Part shown: in pieces, positions 32,567-41,817 of the stretch
Layout: each line of letters opens with the position of its first letter
Position numbering within the stretch: position 1 is the first letter of the stretch
Source: JBAYFX01 sp041666965
GTDB lineage: Bacteria > Patescibacteriota > Microgenomatia > UBA12405
Direction of reading: 5' to 3'
DNA: 46,564 nt
Assembly: GCA_041666965.1 (NCBI GenBank)
Contig: JBAYFX010000005.1
Location: 1 to 46,564, forward strand
Notes under the pieces: generated by a model
The model's input: the letters and a program-made list of their open reading frames with translations, nothing else
Databases searched by the model: none
Told to the model about the DNA's origin: nothing
Translations under genes and position numbers: made by a program

Positions 32567-34209
32567 TCATCTTTTTGTTAATCTTTAGCTTAATACCACT
32601 GGCAACTACCTGGTTAAGTGGACAACCGGGAATAAGCGGAATTCCTTTCTGGGGTCCTCATGGACATGATTCAATCTGGCATTTATCGCTAATTTCCCAA
32701 CTTCTTAGCCACTTTCCTCCCCAAAATCCCATTTTTTCTGGTTTTCAGTTGTCAAATTATCATTATGGTTTTGATATCTTGTTGGCTTTTCTCTCAAAAT
32801 TTACTCCATTTTCTCTCTCGTTTCTCTATTTTCGGCTAATACCATTATTGTTTACTCTATCCGTCACTTTTCTGTCCTATTTGGTCGGCGCAAAATTATC
32901 CGGCCGTAAATTAGTTGGCTTTTACTTTGCAATTCTTAACTTATTTGCCGGATCAGCCGGTTATCTTGTTGAATTTCTCAAATCTGGACAACTGGGGGGT
33001 GAATCTCTGTTTTGGTCCATGCAATCTATCTCATTTTTAATTAATCCACCCTACACTCTCTCATTAATAATTTGTTTATTGGCAATTCTACTACTCACCC
33101 GTCCCACCGCAGTTAAATTATTAATTATCGGCTTATCTCTGGGATTTCTGCCAATTATAAAAATCTATGGTTTCTTTTTTTTATTGCTTATTCTAGCCAC
33201 TTACCTTTTTCTAAATTTTCAAGGCAAAGTTTTTCCCTTTTTAAAAAAATATTATCCGTTTATCGTCAGTTTTTTAATTGTGTCGGCTTTTGTTTTTATC
33301 TTTTTTGGCTTATACAAATCCGGTTCACTTCTGACTTTAGAACCCCTTTGGTTTACCCATTCTCTTATCGAGGCCCAAGACAAACTTTTTATTCCCTCTC
33401 TTGCTTCTTGGCGCTACAATGTGGCCACCTCTCCAACACTTTTTAAGTTACCTTTCTTAGTTTTAGTCGAACTGTTATTAATTATTGTTTTTTATTTTGG
33501 CAATTTCTTCTTCCGTCTACTAGGTTTTACTCCATCAAATTTAAAAGGGTTAAGTCCTCTTGAATCGGCTCTTCTTCTAGCAACTTTGGTATCAGCCTTA
33601 ATTCCATTGTTTTTTATTCAAAAAGGAACACCATGGAACACCATTCAATTTGTTTATTATTCTCTTATTGGCGCTAATTATTTTTTTGCCAAATACCTAT
33701 TCCGTCTTAAGTCTATTCCGGTAATGGTTGTTTTATTTTTCTCCTGTTTGACCTCTGTTGGTACTCTCAAAGACTATTTTGGTTCCCCGTCCCCCGCTAT
33801 TCTACCCGCCTCAGAACTGGCTGCTCTAAAATATCTTTCAGGCCAGCCAGGTAATACAGTTTTTACTGTTCCTTACGATCCCTATAAAAAAGCCGGATTG
33901 TCCACCCCTATTCCTTTAAGGTTTTATGAAACTACTGCTTACGTGTCTGCCTACAGTGGCAAACAAACTTATCTAACTGACACTATGAATGCTGAAATAC
34001 TCGGTTTACCAATTTCTGAAAGACTCACTCAATCGATTGATTTCCTAAACTCCACCTCCCGCTTTGCCGCTCGCGGCTTTCTGTTAAATAATCAAATAGA
34101 TTATATTTATTTAACGCCAGAACAAAGTCTTTCATTTAGTCCATCGGACCTTGAAATAACTGAAATTTACTCCCACGAGGGGATTAGGATTTATCAAGTT
34201 CAAAAATGA
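32563..34209 (+). CDS. Multi-spanning membrane protein, GT-C-like
   Basis: A 548-residue protein with about 12 hydrophobic spans. The first outer loop has FWGPHGHDSIWHLSLISQLL, then NPIFSGFQLSNYHYGFDILL, a pattern shared with putative GT-C proteins, in which an Asp after a His is the candidate catalytic residue. A soluble domain of about 120 residues closes the protein. It overlaps the flippase gene by ATGA, so its product probably handles the same lipid-linked glycan, as a transferase or possibly a polymerase/ligase. The specific role is not readable. Confidence 0.65.
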   Translation: MIIFLLIFSLIPLATTWLSGQPGISGIPFWGPHGHDSIWHLSLISQLLSHFPPQNPIFSGFQLSNYHYGFDILLAFLSKFTPFSLSFLYFRLIPLLFTLSVTFLSYLVGAKLSGRKLVGFYFAILNLFAGSAGYLVEFLKSGQLGGESLFWSMQSISFLINPPYTLSLIICLLAILLLTRPTAVKLLIIGLSLGFLPIIKIYGFFFLLLILATYLFLNFQGKVFPFLKKYYPFIVSFLIVSAFVFIFFGLYKSGSLLTLEPLWFTHSLIEAQDKLFIPSLASWRYNVATSPTLFKLPFLVLVELLLIIVFYFGNFFFRLLGFTPSNLKGLSPLESALLLATLVSALIPLFFIQKGTPWNTIQFVYYSLIGANYFFAKYLFRLKSIPVMVVLFFSCLTSVGTLKDYFGSPSPAILPASELAALKYLSGQPGNTVFTVPYDPYKKAGLSTPIPLRFYETTAYVSAYSGKQTYLTDTMNAEILGLPISERLTQSIDFLNSTSRFAARGFLLNNQIDYIYLTPEQSLSFSPSDLEITEIYSHEGIRIYQVQK

Positions 34210-34215
34210 TACACT
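34207..34215 (+). promoter_or_regulatory. Extended -10 overlapping the previous stop codon
   Basis: TG-a-TACACT lies 7 bases before ATG 34223. The TGA that ends the previous gene (34207-34209) supplies the TGn part of the extended -10, so one set of bases does two jobs. Confidence 0.45.
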
Positions 34216-34222
34216 TACTCAC

Positions 34223-35161
34223 ATGACCAAAGCCCGACCCAATATTAGTCTGGTAATCAACGTTCATAACGAAGCTGATAACCTTAAAAAATGTCTTCAG
34301 TCAGTAAAAGATATCTGCGACGAAATGATTGTCGTAAACATGGAGTCGACCGATAATAGTCATGAAGTAGCCAAATCATTTGGAGCCAAAGTCTATACCC
34401 ACCGTTATTTGAATTTTGTTGAACCTGCCCGGAATTTTGCTTTGTCAAAAGCCACTGGTAAATGGATTCTGCTACTTGACCCTGATGAATACCTAAAAAA
34501 AACCCTCAAAGCCGAGTTGTTAAAAATAATCCAACGAAAAGATGTTGATTTTGTCAAAATTCCCCGGAAAAATTTGGTTTTTGGCCGTTGGTTACGTTGG
34601 TCAAATATGTGGCCTGACTACTTAATCCGCTTTTTTAAAAAAGGAGCAGTTACCTGGAAAAAAGAAATTCATAGTCAGCCAACAGTTGTCGGTAACGGTA
34701 TCACCCTCCTGGATTCTGAAAAACTGGCCATAAATCACCGTAATTATTTATCAATCACCAGCTTTCTAAACCGAACCCTACGTTATTCCTCAATCCAAGC
34801 CGACGAGTTGAAACAATCCGGATATAAGCTAAAAACTAGCGATTTTATTTTAAAACCAGTTCAGGAATTTAATAGTCGCTTTTTTAGGGGTGAAGGTTAC
34901 AAAGACGGCTTGCACGGCCTAACATTTTGCCTCCTTCAGTCTTTCGCAATTTGTTTAATCTATCTACGGCTTTGGGAAAAAACTGGTACCAAAGAAAAAT
35001 CTCTCCCCAAAGAGTCATTCGTTTCTGCCGCCCAGGAGGCAACTTTTGAATTTGGCTACTGGTTTACCCGTTTTTTCATTTCAGAGTATTCCTCTAATCC
35101 TGTTAAGAATTTTTTTGTACGGATACGCCAATTACTATTTAGATTAACTAAAAATTTTTAG
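34223..35161 (+). CDS. GT2 glycosyltransferase (WaaE/KdtX-like)
   Basis: A 312-residue enzyme with ISLVINVHNEADNLKKCL, EMIVVNMESTDNS and the metal-site variant LLLDPDEYLKK. The arrangement FVEPARNFALSKATGKWIL followed by DPDE is typical of the WaaE-like branch of GT2, which adds sugars to LPS cores or other glycans. The middle part has a Trp/Arg-rich acceptor region (FGRWLRWSNMWPDYLIRFF). The C-terminal half is helical. It begins a run of five cytoplasmic transferase genes (34223-38894) with overlaps of 1-20 bases. Confidence 0.82.
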   Translation: MTKARPNISLVINVHNEADNLKKCLQSVKDICDEMIVVNMESTDNSHEVAKSFGAKVYTHRYLNFVEPARNFALSKATGKWILLLDPDEYLKKTLKAELLKIIQRKDVDFVKIPRKNLVFGRWLRWSNMWPDYLIRFFKKGAVTWKKEIHSQPTVVGNGITLLDSEKLAINHRNYLSITSFLNRTLRYSSIQADELKQSGYKLKTSDFILKPVQEFNSRFFRGEGYKDGLHGLTFCLLQSFAICLIYLRLWEKTGTKEKSLPKESFVSAAQEATFEFGYWFTRFFISEYSSNPVKNFFVRIRQLLFRLTKNF

Positions 35162-36090
35162 TGACTCCCAAAGTAGCTATCGTTGTTCTAAACTGGCAAC
35201 AACCCAAACTAACCATTGATTGTCTAAAAAGTTTACTCTCAATCAAACCCAATCACTACCAGCTTCACACCGTACTGGTTGACAATGGTTCTACCGACAC
35301 CAGTCCTTCTCAGTTTCATAATCTGTTTGGTGTCAATCCCGCTGTTACTTTAATTAACAATCAAACTAATCTGGGTTATGTTGAAGGCAATAATGTCGGA
35401 CTTAAATATGCCCTTCTCAACAACTTTGATTATGTCGTTGTTTTAAACAATGACACCCGGGTAGATCCTAATTTCCTAAAACCTCTAATAGATTTTTCCA
35501 TCAAACACCACCACCGTTATTTGCTTGGCCCAAAAATTTATTTTGCCCCGGGTTTTGAATATCAAAAAACCTATAAACCCAATCAATTAGGCAAAGTTAT
35601 TTGGTCTCTTGGAGGAATTATTGACTGGGCCAATCTTTATGGATCTAACTTACACATTGACCAAGTTGACTTGGGACAGTTTAAAAAACCCATAACCCAA
35701 CTTGATTTTGTATCCGGCTGCTGTCTGTTTATTCCCCGGCGCATCCTCACCAAGATTGGTTTATTTGATTCAAAATATTTTCTTTATCTAGAAGACGCTG
35801 ACTATTGCCAAAGATCGCTTCGGGCAGGTTTTAAGCTAGCCACAATCCCCAAGTCTATTATCTGGCATTACAATTCAGGCTCGTCCGGCGCTTCGTCCAA
35901 CCTTCACCATTATTTTTTAAGTCGCAATCGCCTTCTGTTTGGTTTCCGCTATTCTTCGCTAATTACAAAATTCCATTTGTTTCTCCAATCATTGACTTAT
36001 TTATTTAACCCGCCCTCCATTTGGCACCGTCGGGCTATAATTGATTATTACACTGGGCATTTAGCTCAAGGTTCATGGCCCAAAAAATAA
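35161..36090 (+). CDS. GT2 rhamnosyltransferase-like glycosyltransferase
   Basis: A 309-residue protein of the WbbL/rhamnosyltransferase-like GT2 branch: IVVLNWQQPKLTIDCL, TVLVDNGSTDTSP, NLGYVEGNNVGLKYAL, VVVLNNDTRVDPNFL, and the catalytic-region FLYLEDADYCQRSLRAG. A cysteine-rich VSGCCLFIPRRIL precedes it. The GTG start shares its first base with the stop of the preceding gene. The enzyme should work at the cytoplasmic face and extend a lipid-linked glycan; rhamnose as donor is only a family guess. Confidence 0.83.
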   Translation: MTPKVAIVVLNWQQPKLTIDCLKSLLSIKPNHYQLHTVLVDNGSTDTSPSQFHNLFGVNPAVTLINNQTNLGYVEGNNVGLKYALLNNFDYVVVLNNDTRVDPNFLKPLIDFSIKHHHRYLLGPKIYFAPGFEYQKTYKPNQLGKVIWSLGGIIDWANLYGSNLHIDQVDLGQFKKPITQLDFVSGCCLFIPRRILTKIGLFDSKYFLYLEDADYCQRSLRAGFKLATIPKSIIWHYNSGSSGASSNLHHYFLSRNRLLFGFRYSSLITKFHLFLQSLTYLFNPPSIWHRRAIIDYYTGHLAQGSWPKK

Positions 36091-36875
36091 CTCAACTATC
36101 AGTCGTTATTATTGCCGGGAATGAGGCCTCAATGATTCTCGACTGTCTAGGCTCAGCTGCGTTTGCATCCGAAGTAATTTTGGTTGCTGCCAACTCAACC
36201 GACGATACGGTCAAAATAGCTAAATCCATCCGTCCTGATTTGATTGTTACCAAAACCTCTGATTCATACAATAAAAATTTTTCCAAATGGCGTAACCTAG
36301 GCAGCAATCTAGCGACAAAACCTTGGTTGTTTCACCTCGATGCCGATGAACGTTTTACTCCTCAGCTGACAAAAGAAATTTCCAAGTTGCTTACAACTCC
36401 TCAAACTTCAACGCATTTTGCAGTACCCAGGGCCAATTTTTTCTTAGGTACTAGGGTAAAGCATGGCGGATCTTACCCTGATTATGTTATTCGGCTTTTT
36501 CAAAAATCGGTCTTTCATGGTCACACCGGTTTTCTTCACGAACAACCAATAGTTGACGGAATTCTTGGATACTTAAACAATCCCTTACTCCACTTTACAC
36601 ACCGACATTTATCTTCAATGGTCACTAAAACAATTTCCTGGACTGATATGGAAGCCATCAAGATCTTTAAAACAGGTCACCCTCCGGTTGTTTGGTGGCG
36701 TTTTGTTCGAATGATGTTCACCAAACTTTGGGAAAGACTAATCGTTGGTCAATTTTGGCGTGATGGTACCATTGGTTTTATTTCCTCTATCTTTGAAGCA
36801 TTTGACACTTTTATTATTTATGCCCGTCTCTACGAGCTACAGCACTCCAGTAATCATGAAAATCGGACTTTATGA
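36075..36875 (+). CDS. GT2 glycosyltransferase (WaaE-like)
   Basis: A 266-residue enzyme similar in layout to the one at 34223: SVVIIAGNEASMILDCL, EVILVAANSTDDT, KWRNLGSNLATKPWLFHL and the metal motif DADERFTPQL. The acceptor part includes FAVPRANFFLGTRVKHGGSY and PDYVIRLFQKSVFHGH. The parallel with 34223 (RNFALSKATGKWILLLDPDE, PDYLIRFFKK) suggests they are paralogs used at different steps. It overlaps the previous gene by 16 bases and the following GT4 gene by 20. Confidence 0.82.
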   Translation: MAQKITQLSVVIIAGNEASMILDCLGSAAFASEVILVAANSTDDTVKIAKSIRPDLIVTKTSDSYNKNFSKWRNLGSNLATKPWLFHLDADERFTPQLTKEISKLLTTPQTSTHFAVPRANFFLGTRVKHGGSYPDYVIRLFQKSVFHGHTGFLHEQPIVDGILGYLNNPLLHFTHRHLSSMVTKTISWTDMEAIKIFKTGHPPVVWWRFVRMMFTKLWERLIVGQFWRDGTIGFISSIFEAFDTFIIYARLYELQHSSNHENRTL

Positions 36876-38013
36876 CCCTTACCTCAACACGTTAGGTGGC
36901 GGTGAACGGTATGTTTTAACCGTTGCCGAATATCTGTTATCTTGGGGTCACCAGGTTGATTTATTCTGGTCCGGTCCGACTGATCTAATTGCCAAAGCTG
37001 CTGCCCGCTTTAATCTAAACTTAACTAACCTCAGTCTGGTTGAAGACATTTTTCACTCCGCACCCAACCGCCTGGAACTTATTGAAGAGTTTTCAACTCA
37101 TCATCAGTCTGTTTTACCCGACTCCCTAATAACTCACCTGCGTCAGTTTTTCAAAAAGGTTTTTATTACTTCTGGCTACGATTTGATTTTTTACCTCAGT
37201 GACGGCAGTCTTCCGTTTCTGTTTTCCCGCCAAAAATTGATTCATTTCCAAGTGCCGTTTATTCTCCCTCTCTCCCCTAAAACCCGTTTATTAAACCGGC
37301 TAAAACTTCTGGGCCATACCACCTTGGTAATCAATTCCAATTTTACGGCCGGATTTATTAAAAACACCTTTCCGGCTCATTTGGCCGTTGTTTATCCGCC
37401 GGTAGATATTGATAAGTTTTCTCCGGCTACAAAAGAAAATGTTATTTTGTCTGTCGGTCGGTTTGACAATATTCTTAACGCCAAGCGCCAGGATGTTTTA
37501 ATTGATATTTTTGCCCACCTAACTACTCACCACCCTAATCTTTCGTGGAAGCTCGTTCTCGCCGGAGGTAGTGTCGACGATCCCCAAAAAAACTCGTATT
37601 TAAAACTTCTTCATCAAAAAGCTACCGGTCTGAATGTAGAGTTTCTAGTAAATCCGGACTTTGACACACTTACTAACCTCTATTCTCACTCAGCCATCTA
37701 TTGGCATGCCGCCGGCTTTGAAGTGAACCAAGAAACACATCCCCAAAATACCGAACATTTTGGAATAGTTGTAGTGGAAGCCATGGCCAGCGGCTGCGTC
37801 CCCATAGTTGTTAATGCTGGAGGTCTTCCTGAAATAGTCAAACATGGTACTAATGGTTATTTATGGTCTAGTGTTTCTGAGGCTTCAGACCTAACTTACA
37901 ATCTAATTTCCAATCCGGAACTTCAAGAACAACTTCGCTCCAATGCTTTGTCCACTTGTCACAAATTTTCAAAACAAGTTTTTATCCAATCATTTAGTCA
38001 ACTAATTAAATGA
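36856..38013 (+). CDS. GT4 glycosyltransferase (ALG11-like)
   Basis: A 385-residue GT-B fold enzyme. The N-terminal domain has MKIGLYDPYLNTLGGGERYV, the glycine-rich loop that contacts the donor phosphate, as in ALG11/PimA-type mannosyltransferases. The C-terminal domain shows ILSVGRFDNILNAKRQDVLI, VLAGGSVDDPQ, and the EX7E-type donor site in HFGIVVVEAMASGCVPIVVN. I start at ATG 36856, since the longer frame from 36745 reads through the previous gene and the family begins exactly at MKIGLYDP. It is the only GT4 enzyme in the window and overlaps the next GT2 gene by ATGA. Confidence 0.87.
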   Translation: MKIGLYDPYLNTLGGGERYVLTVAEYLLSWGHQVDLFWSGPTDLIAKAAARFNLNLTNLSLVEDIFHSAPNRLELIEEFSTHHQSVLPDSLITHLRQFFKKVFITSGYDLIFYLSDGSLPFLFSRQKLIHFQVPFILPLSPKTRLLNRLKLLGHTTLVINSNFTAGFIKNTFPAHLAVVYPPVDIDKFSPATKENVILSVGRFDNILNAKRQDVLIDIFAHLTTHHPNLSWKLVLAGGSVDDPQKNSYLKLLHQKATGLNVEFLVNPDFDTLTNLYSHSAIYWHAAGFEVNQETHPQNTEHFGIVVVEAMASGCVPIVVNAGGLPEIVKHGTNGYLWSSVSEASDLTYNLISNPELQEQLRSNALSTCHKFSKQVFIQSFSQLIK

Positions 38014-38894
38014 CGAAACCATCAATCAGTCTTATTGTCACTAACTGGAATGGTTATCGGCTTCTTAAAAAAAACTTAGAAACTGTCATTCAAAGGTCAC
38101 CCGAAGTTAGTGAGTTTATTGTAACGGACGACGCCTCTACCGATCGCAGCCTCAACTATCTTTCAGCGCTTAAATCTCGTTATCCAAATCTTGTGGTAAC
38201 TAAACATAAACACAATCTTGGTTTTGGTAAAAACTCTAATAATGCCGTAAAAAGGGCCAAAGGGGACTACATAGTTTTGCTTAATAATGATATTCAACCA
38301 CAACCAGGTTATCTTAAGCCCGCCATAAAACTTTTAGCTAACCCAAAAACCGCCGCTGTTGGCTTTTCTGAAGTTGGTAACGAAAATTGGGCTCGTATTT
38401 TTTGGAGTGGTGGCTACCTTCAACATGCCCCTGGTACCCCTACCTTAAAACCTCACCCCACAGCTTGGGTATCCGGTGGCGGCTCAATCATCAAAAAAGA
38501 CATCTTTCTTAAGTCCGGTGGTTTTGACTCAGCCTACGCGCCCTTTTATTACGAAGACGCCGATTTGGGACTCCGTCTTTGGCTAGCTGGCTACCAACTT
38601 CTCTGGTGTCCTACGTCCCGCATTATTCACCGTCATGAATCAACCATGTCTCAGTTCCCCCCCCATTTTTTAAACTATGTCAAAGAACGTAACCGGCTTC
38701 TCTTAACCTGGCGAATTATTAACTCCCCGCGTCTACTTTCTAAAAATCGTCTAGCCATATGGTTACGAGTTTTAGGTGGCCCCAATTACTTAAAAATAAT
38801 TCGCGCCGCACGCCTTCAAATGACCGCTCACCCTCAACCCGTCTTTATAAGAACCCTCTCCTCCGAGTCTCTTTTAGCCGTCCTAGGCTCATAA
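38010..38894 (+). CDS. GT2 rhamnosyltransferase-like glycosyltransferase
   Basis: A 294-residue GT2 enzyme: ISLIVTNWNGYRLLKKNL, EFIVTDDASTDRSLNYL, HKHNLGFGKNSNNAVKRA, YIVLLNNDIQPQPGYL, then WVSGGGSIIKKDIFL and FYYEDADLGLRLWLAGY, followed by IIHRHESTMS. It is related to the enzyme at 35161. The start overlaps the GT4 stop (ATGA). Its last 61 bases overlap the 3' end of the minus-strand gene at 38834-40180. Confidence 0.83.
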   Translation: MTKPSISLIVTNWNGYRLLKKNLETVIQRSPEVSEFIVTDDASTDRSLNYLSALKSRYPNLVVTKHKHNLGFGKNSNNAVKRAKGDYIVLLNNDIQPQPGYLKPAIKLLANPKTAAVGFSEVGNENWARIFWSGGYLQHAPGTPTLKPHPTAWVSGGGSIIKKDIFLKSGGFDSAYAPFYYEDADLGLRLWLAGYQLLWCPTSRIIHRHESTMSQFPPHFLNYVKERNRLLLTWRIINSPRLLSKNRLAIWLRVLGGPNYLKIIRAARLQMTAHPQPVFIRTLSSESLLAVLGS

Positions 38895-40180
38895 TTTTTC
38901 AATATTTCAAAAGCCATTATCAAAAAGATTGCCGTGTTTATTATTGATATTGGTCTTCCCGCCAAATAGTCATTATTAGTCAGTAGTTGTTTAAGCCAAT
39001 CCAGTTGATTAGGGTACCACCAACCCCGAAATAAGTTAATCCAGTATATCGTCCCCATAATAAACCACACCCCCATCAACTTCGGTCGCCACATAGTTAC
39101 TAGCATTCCGGCTACTAGTCCGGTAAATAAATACCGATCCAACATGTTAGTCAAGAAAAACCATCCTCCGGCGGCCACAATAAACAAGGCTTCAATCCTT
39201 TGTTTAAGATCCATCTTTTTTAATCTCAACCATACTCCTAAATTCAATCCGCCGTAAATTATTAATCCCCACCATTTTGCTGGTAATAGCCCAATCAGAA
39301 CATCCTGACTCATGTTTCTATTCAACCAAAACATATGCCAAAAATTATATGCGTTAGTTGTTAATCGAAATTCCGCTCTCCAAAATACTTTACGAAGTAT
39401 AGTGTTTAAGAAATACCAGACTGGATTTTCGTTTGAAAAGGGAATAACGTAGGCAATGGTAAATAAAAGTGCCATAGTTCCTCCAATAACCAATTTTTTA
39501 TAATCTAATCCCAACCGATACCAATATATTAAGTAAAGAGGCCCTATTAATAACGACGTCGGCTTCAAGGAAATAGACATCCATAAACTTAATACCGACA
39601 AAATTGGATATTTACGAATAATCAAAACAGACACTATGGTAAATAAAAACGCCAGTGGATCAGTTTGGCCCCACAGGGTGCTAACATACCAACTAATCGG
39701 CAAAAATAAATACAGCGCTAAATATGTTAATGGTCTTTTCGTAAATCTTTTTGCGACTAAATAAATTACTAATCCCACCAATATGTCACCCATTATTGGC
39801 ATCATTTTTAAGCTAAACAAATATCCCCAACTAAACGGCATTTCCGGACTTACTAAAGATACATAGTTGTTAGCAATTCGTTTTCCTACCTCTATATTCC
39901 CTAAATAATTGTATCCAGCCATACCAACCCTCGGTATCACAAAACCAAGTTTTTCAAAAATCCAGTGTCCTACCCCATATTCCAAACTAACCAATGGGGG
40001 ATGGTTAGGCCACGAAAAAAGCCACACATTATTTTCATAGAAACTTTTTGGTCCGTTAATTCTAATATATTCCCCCCACCCGGCCTGCGACAAAAGATCC
40101 TGGTGAAACACACTTGGAGCCAAAATAACCCGAAATATAAGCCCGATTATCACTAATATCCACATTTCCAAGTCTAACAT
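38834..40180 (-). CDS. GT-C-like mannosyltransferase-type membrane protein
   Basis: A 448-residue multi-spanning protein on the minus strand. It opens with IIGLIFRVILAPSVFHQDLL, in which R-x3-AP-x3-H-x-D is shared with the proteins at 42573 and 43822. Later LTTNAYNFWHMF parallels LTANAFNFWALL of the 42573 protein, and NMLDRYLFTGL parallels RMHERYTFPLL. These features recall PIG-M/GT87-type polyprenyl-sugar transferases. I place the start at ATG 40180; an in-frame TTG at 40210 would add ten residues. On the minus strand a perfect TTGACA lies upstream (40211-40206), but the -10 is poor. Confidence 0.72.
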   Translation of the reverse strand: MLDLEMWILVIIGLIFRVILAPSVFHQDLLSQAGWGEYIRINGPKSFYENNVWLFSWPNHPPLVSLEYGVGHWIFEKLGFVIPRVGMAGYNYLGNIEVGKRIANNYVSLVSPEMPFSWGYLFSLKMMPIMGDILVGLVIYLVAKRFTKRPLTYLALYLFLPISWYVSTLWGQTDPLAFLFTIVSVLIIRKYPILSVLSLWMSISLKPTSLLIGPLYLIYWYRLGLDYKKLVIGGTMALLFTIAYVIPFSNENPVWYFLNTILRKVFWRAEFRLTTNAYNFWHMFWLNRNMSQDVLIGLLPAKWWGLIIYGGLNLGVWLRLKKMDLKQRIEALFIVAAGGWFFLTNMLDRYLFTGLVAGMLVTMWRPKLMGVWFIMGTIYWINLFRGWWYPNQLDWLKQLLTNNDYLAGRPISIINTAIFLIMAFEILKNYEPRTAKRDSEERVLIKTG

Positions 40181-40213
40181 TTTCTTACAGTTTAGGTTAA
40201 TATATGTCAATTA

Positions 40214-41815
40214 ATGCTATCAATACCCAGGAATTTATGGCTTATCTTTTTAATCGCACTGGTATTCCGCCTCTACTCTCTTTCAACTTTACCTTATGGC
40301 TTTCATATAGATGAAGTCAAGGCCGGCTGGAATGCGCTTTCCCTTCTAACCACCGCCCATGATGACCACCAGGTATTTATGCCTGCTTATTATGATTCTT
40401 TTGGCGACCAGCGGCCAACAGGTATTTTTTACTTAATCATCCCCTCCCTTCTTTTATGGGGAAGAACTATTTTTGCAGTTCGTTTTCCCTCAGCCCTCAT
40501 CGGCGCTTTAACAGTCTTCCCAATATTTTTCCTAACCCGCCGCCTTTTCCCATCGTCTTCTAAATCTATTCCCTTATTAGCTGCTTTTATCCTGGCACTA
40601 AATCCCTGGCACATTGCTGTCAGTCGGGCTACCTCAGAAGTGGCTATTTCTCTATTCTTTACTGCTATTGCTCTCTGCTTTACCCTTGCCCAAATAAATT
40701 CTAAGAGAAAACATTTCATATTTTTTTCTGTCTTTTTCTTTTTTATCAGTTTCTTTTTTTATCATTCTATTCGGGTCTTAGCTCCTTTTTTAGTTTTTAT
40801 CATTCTTTATTTCTATAGAAATCGTAGTCTAGTGGTTACTTTTATCCTAGTGGCTCTACTTAGTACTATTGTCATGCTAAACCCAGCATCGCGCGGCCGA
40901 TTGTCTCAAGTATCGCTTGTCAGTGATTTTAAAGTCATCTACGAAACTCAAAAAATGCCCGCTGAAGAAGGTCCAGGACACGTTTTTGAAGCTCGTTTTT
41001 TCCACAACAAAATTGCTGCCTACGCCAAGCGTTTCCTTGAAGAATACTCCAATTACTTTAGTCCTCAATATTTAGTCGGCACCAGCGCCCGACCCATCCG
41101 TTATCAAACACCTTATTTCGGTCTAATTACTTATCTTGAATTATTCTTCTTATTTGTAGCTATTTCTCAATACCGACATCTTCCCTCACACAAAATTTTG
41201 TGGCTACTACTGTTTCTGGCTCCTTTACCTTCAGCTGTAACCATAGAGGATACCCCCAATCTTCATCGCTCTATGCTAATGGTTCTGCCTCTACTTATTT
41301 TGGCTAGTCTGGGGTTAAGTCATGTTTTCACCTGGTCAAAATTTACTAAGTACATTGTTGTCTTTTTGTATCTGCTAAATTTTTCTTATTTTCTTCATTT
41401 ATATTTTGTTCATGGAAAATTTGGATTATCGACCTACTACCGCGATGGGGGAATGATCGAAATGATTGCCGCCGTGAAAAAAGTATCATCAAACTATGAT
41501 CAAATTATTTTTACCAATTACACCGATAACCCTTACCCCTGGCTGGCTTTCTTTTCCACACTATCTCCCTCAACTTTCAATAAGCACTATCTTTCTAATT
41601 CTGAAAACGTCTACTCGTTTCAAAAATACACCTTTTCCAACTCCCATTGTCCCACTCAAAATTACTCACCGTCGCTTAATTCAAAAAAAATACTCTTTAT
41701 CAACGGTGAAGGCTGTGTAGTTGATCCTAAAAACCCTGCCACCCCGCTAATACACAAGTTTACTATTACCCGACCCGATTTGTCACCCGCTTTTCAGTTG
41801 TGGGAAAATCAATAA
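40214..41815 (+). CDS. GT-C (GT39/PMT-like) membrane glycosyltransferase
   Basis: A 533-residue protein with 11-12 hydrophobic spans. The first outer loop has the diagnostic GFHIDEVKAGWNALSLL with an Asp-Glu pair, then DSFGDQRPTGIFYLIIPSLL, matching GT39 enzymes that use polyprenyl-phosphate sugars. RRLFPSSSKSIPLLAAFILA and SRATSEVAISLFF follow the family's second and third loop regions. The C-terminal soluble domain (about 150 residues) contains three Cys. It is divergent from the 40180 gene with 33 bases between the starts, and lies just ahead of a GT2 gene. Confidence 0.87.
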   Translation: MLSIPRNLWLIFLIALVFRLYSLSTLPYGFHIDEVKAGWNALSLLTTAHDDHQVFMPAYYDSFGDQRPTGIFYLIIPSLLLWGRTIFAVRFPSALIGALTVFPIFFLTRRLFPSSSKSIPLLAAFILALNPWHIAVSRATSEVAISLFFTAIALCFTLAQINSKRKHFIFFSVFFFFISFFFYHSIRVLAPFLVFIILYFYRNRSLVVTFILVALLSTIVMLNPASRGRLSQVSLVSDFKVIYETQKMPAEEGPGHVFEARFFHNKIAAYAKRFLEEYSNYFSPQYLVGTSARPIRYQTPYFGLITYLELFFLFVAISQYRHLPSHKILWLLLFLAPLPSAVTIEDTPNLHRSMLMVLPLLILASLGLSHVFTWSKFTKYIVVFLYLLNFSYFLHLYFVHGKFGLSTYYRDGGMIEMIAAVKKVSSNYDQIIFTNYTDNPYPWLAFFSTLSPSTFNKHYLSNSENVYSFQKYTFSNSHCPTQNYSPSLNSKKILFINGEGCVVDPKNPATPLIHKFTITRPDLSPAFQLWENQ

Positions 41816-41817
41816 CC

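Noticed and set aside
40178..40211. Minus-strand promoter TTGACA at 40211-40206 for the 40180 gene
   Set aside because: The -35 is perfect, but the hexamer 17 bases away (TAAGAA) is a poor -10 and lies 1-2 bases from the ATG; kept only as a remark in the gene entry.
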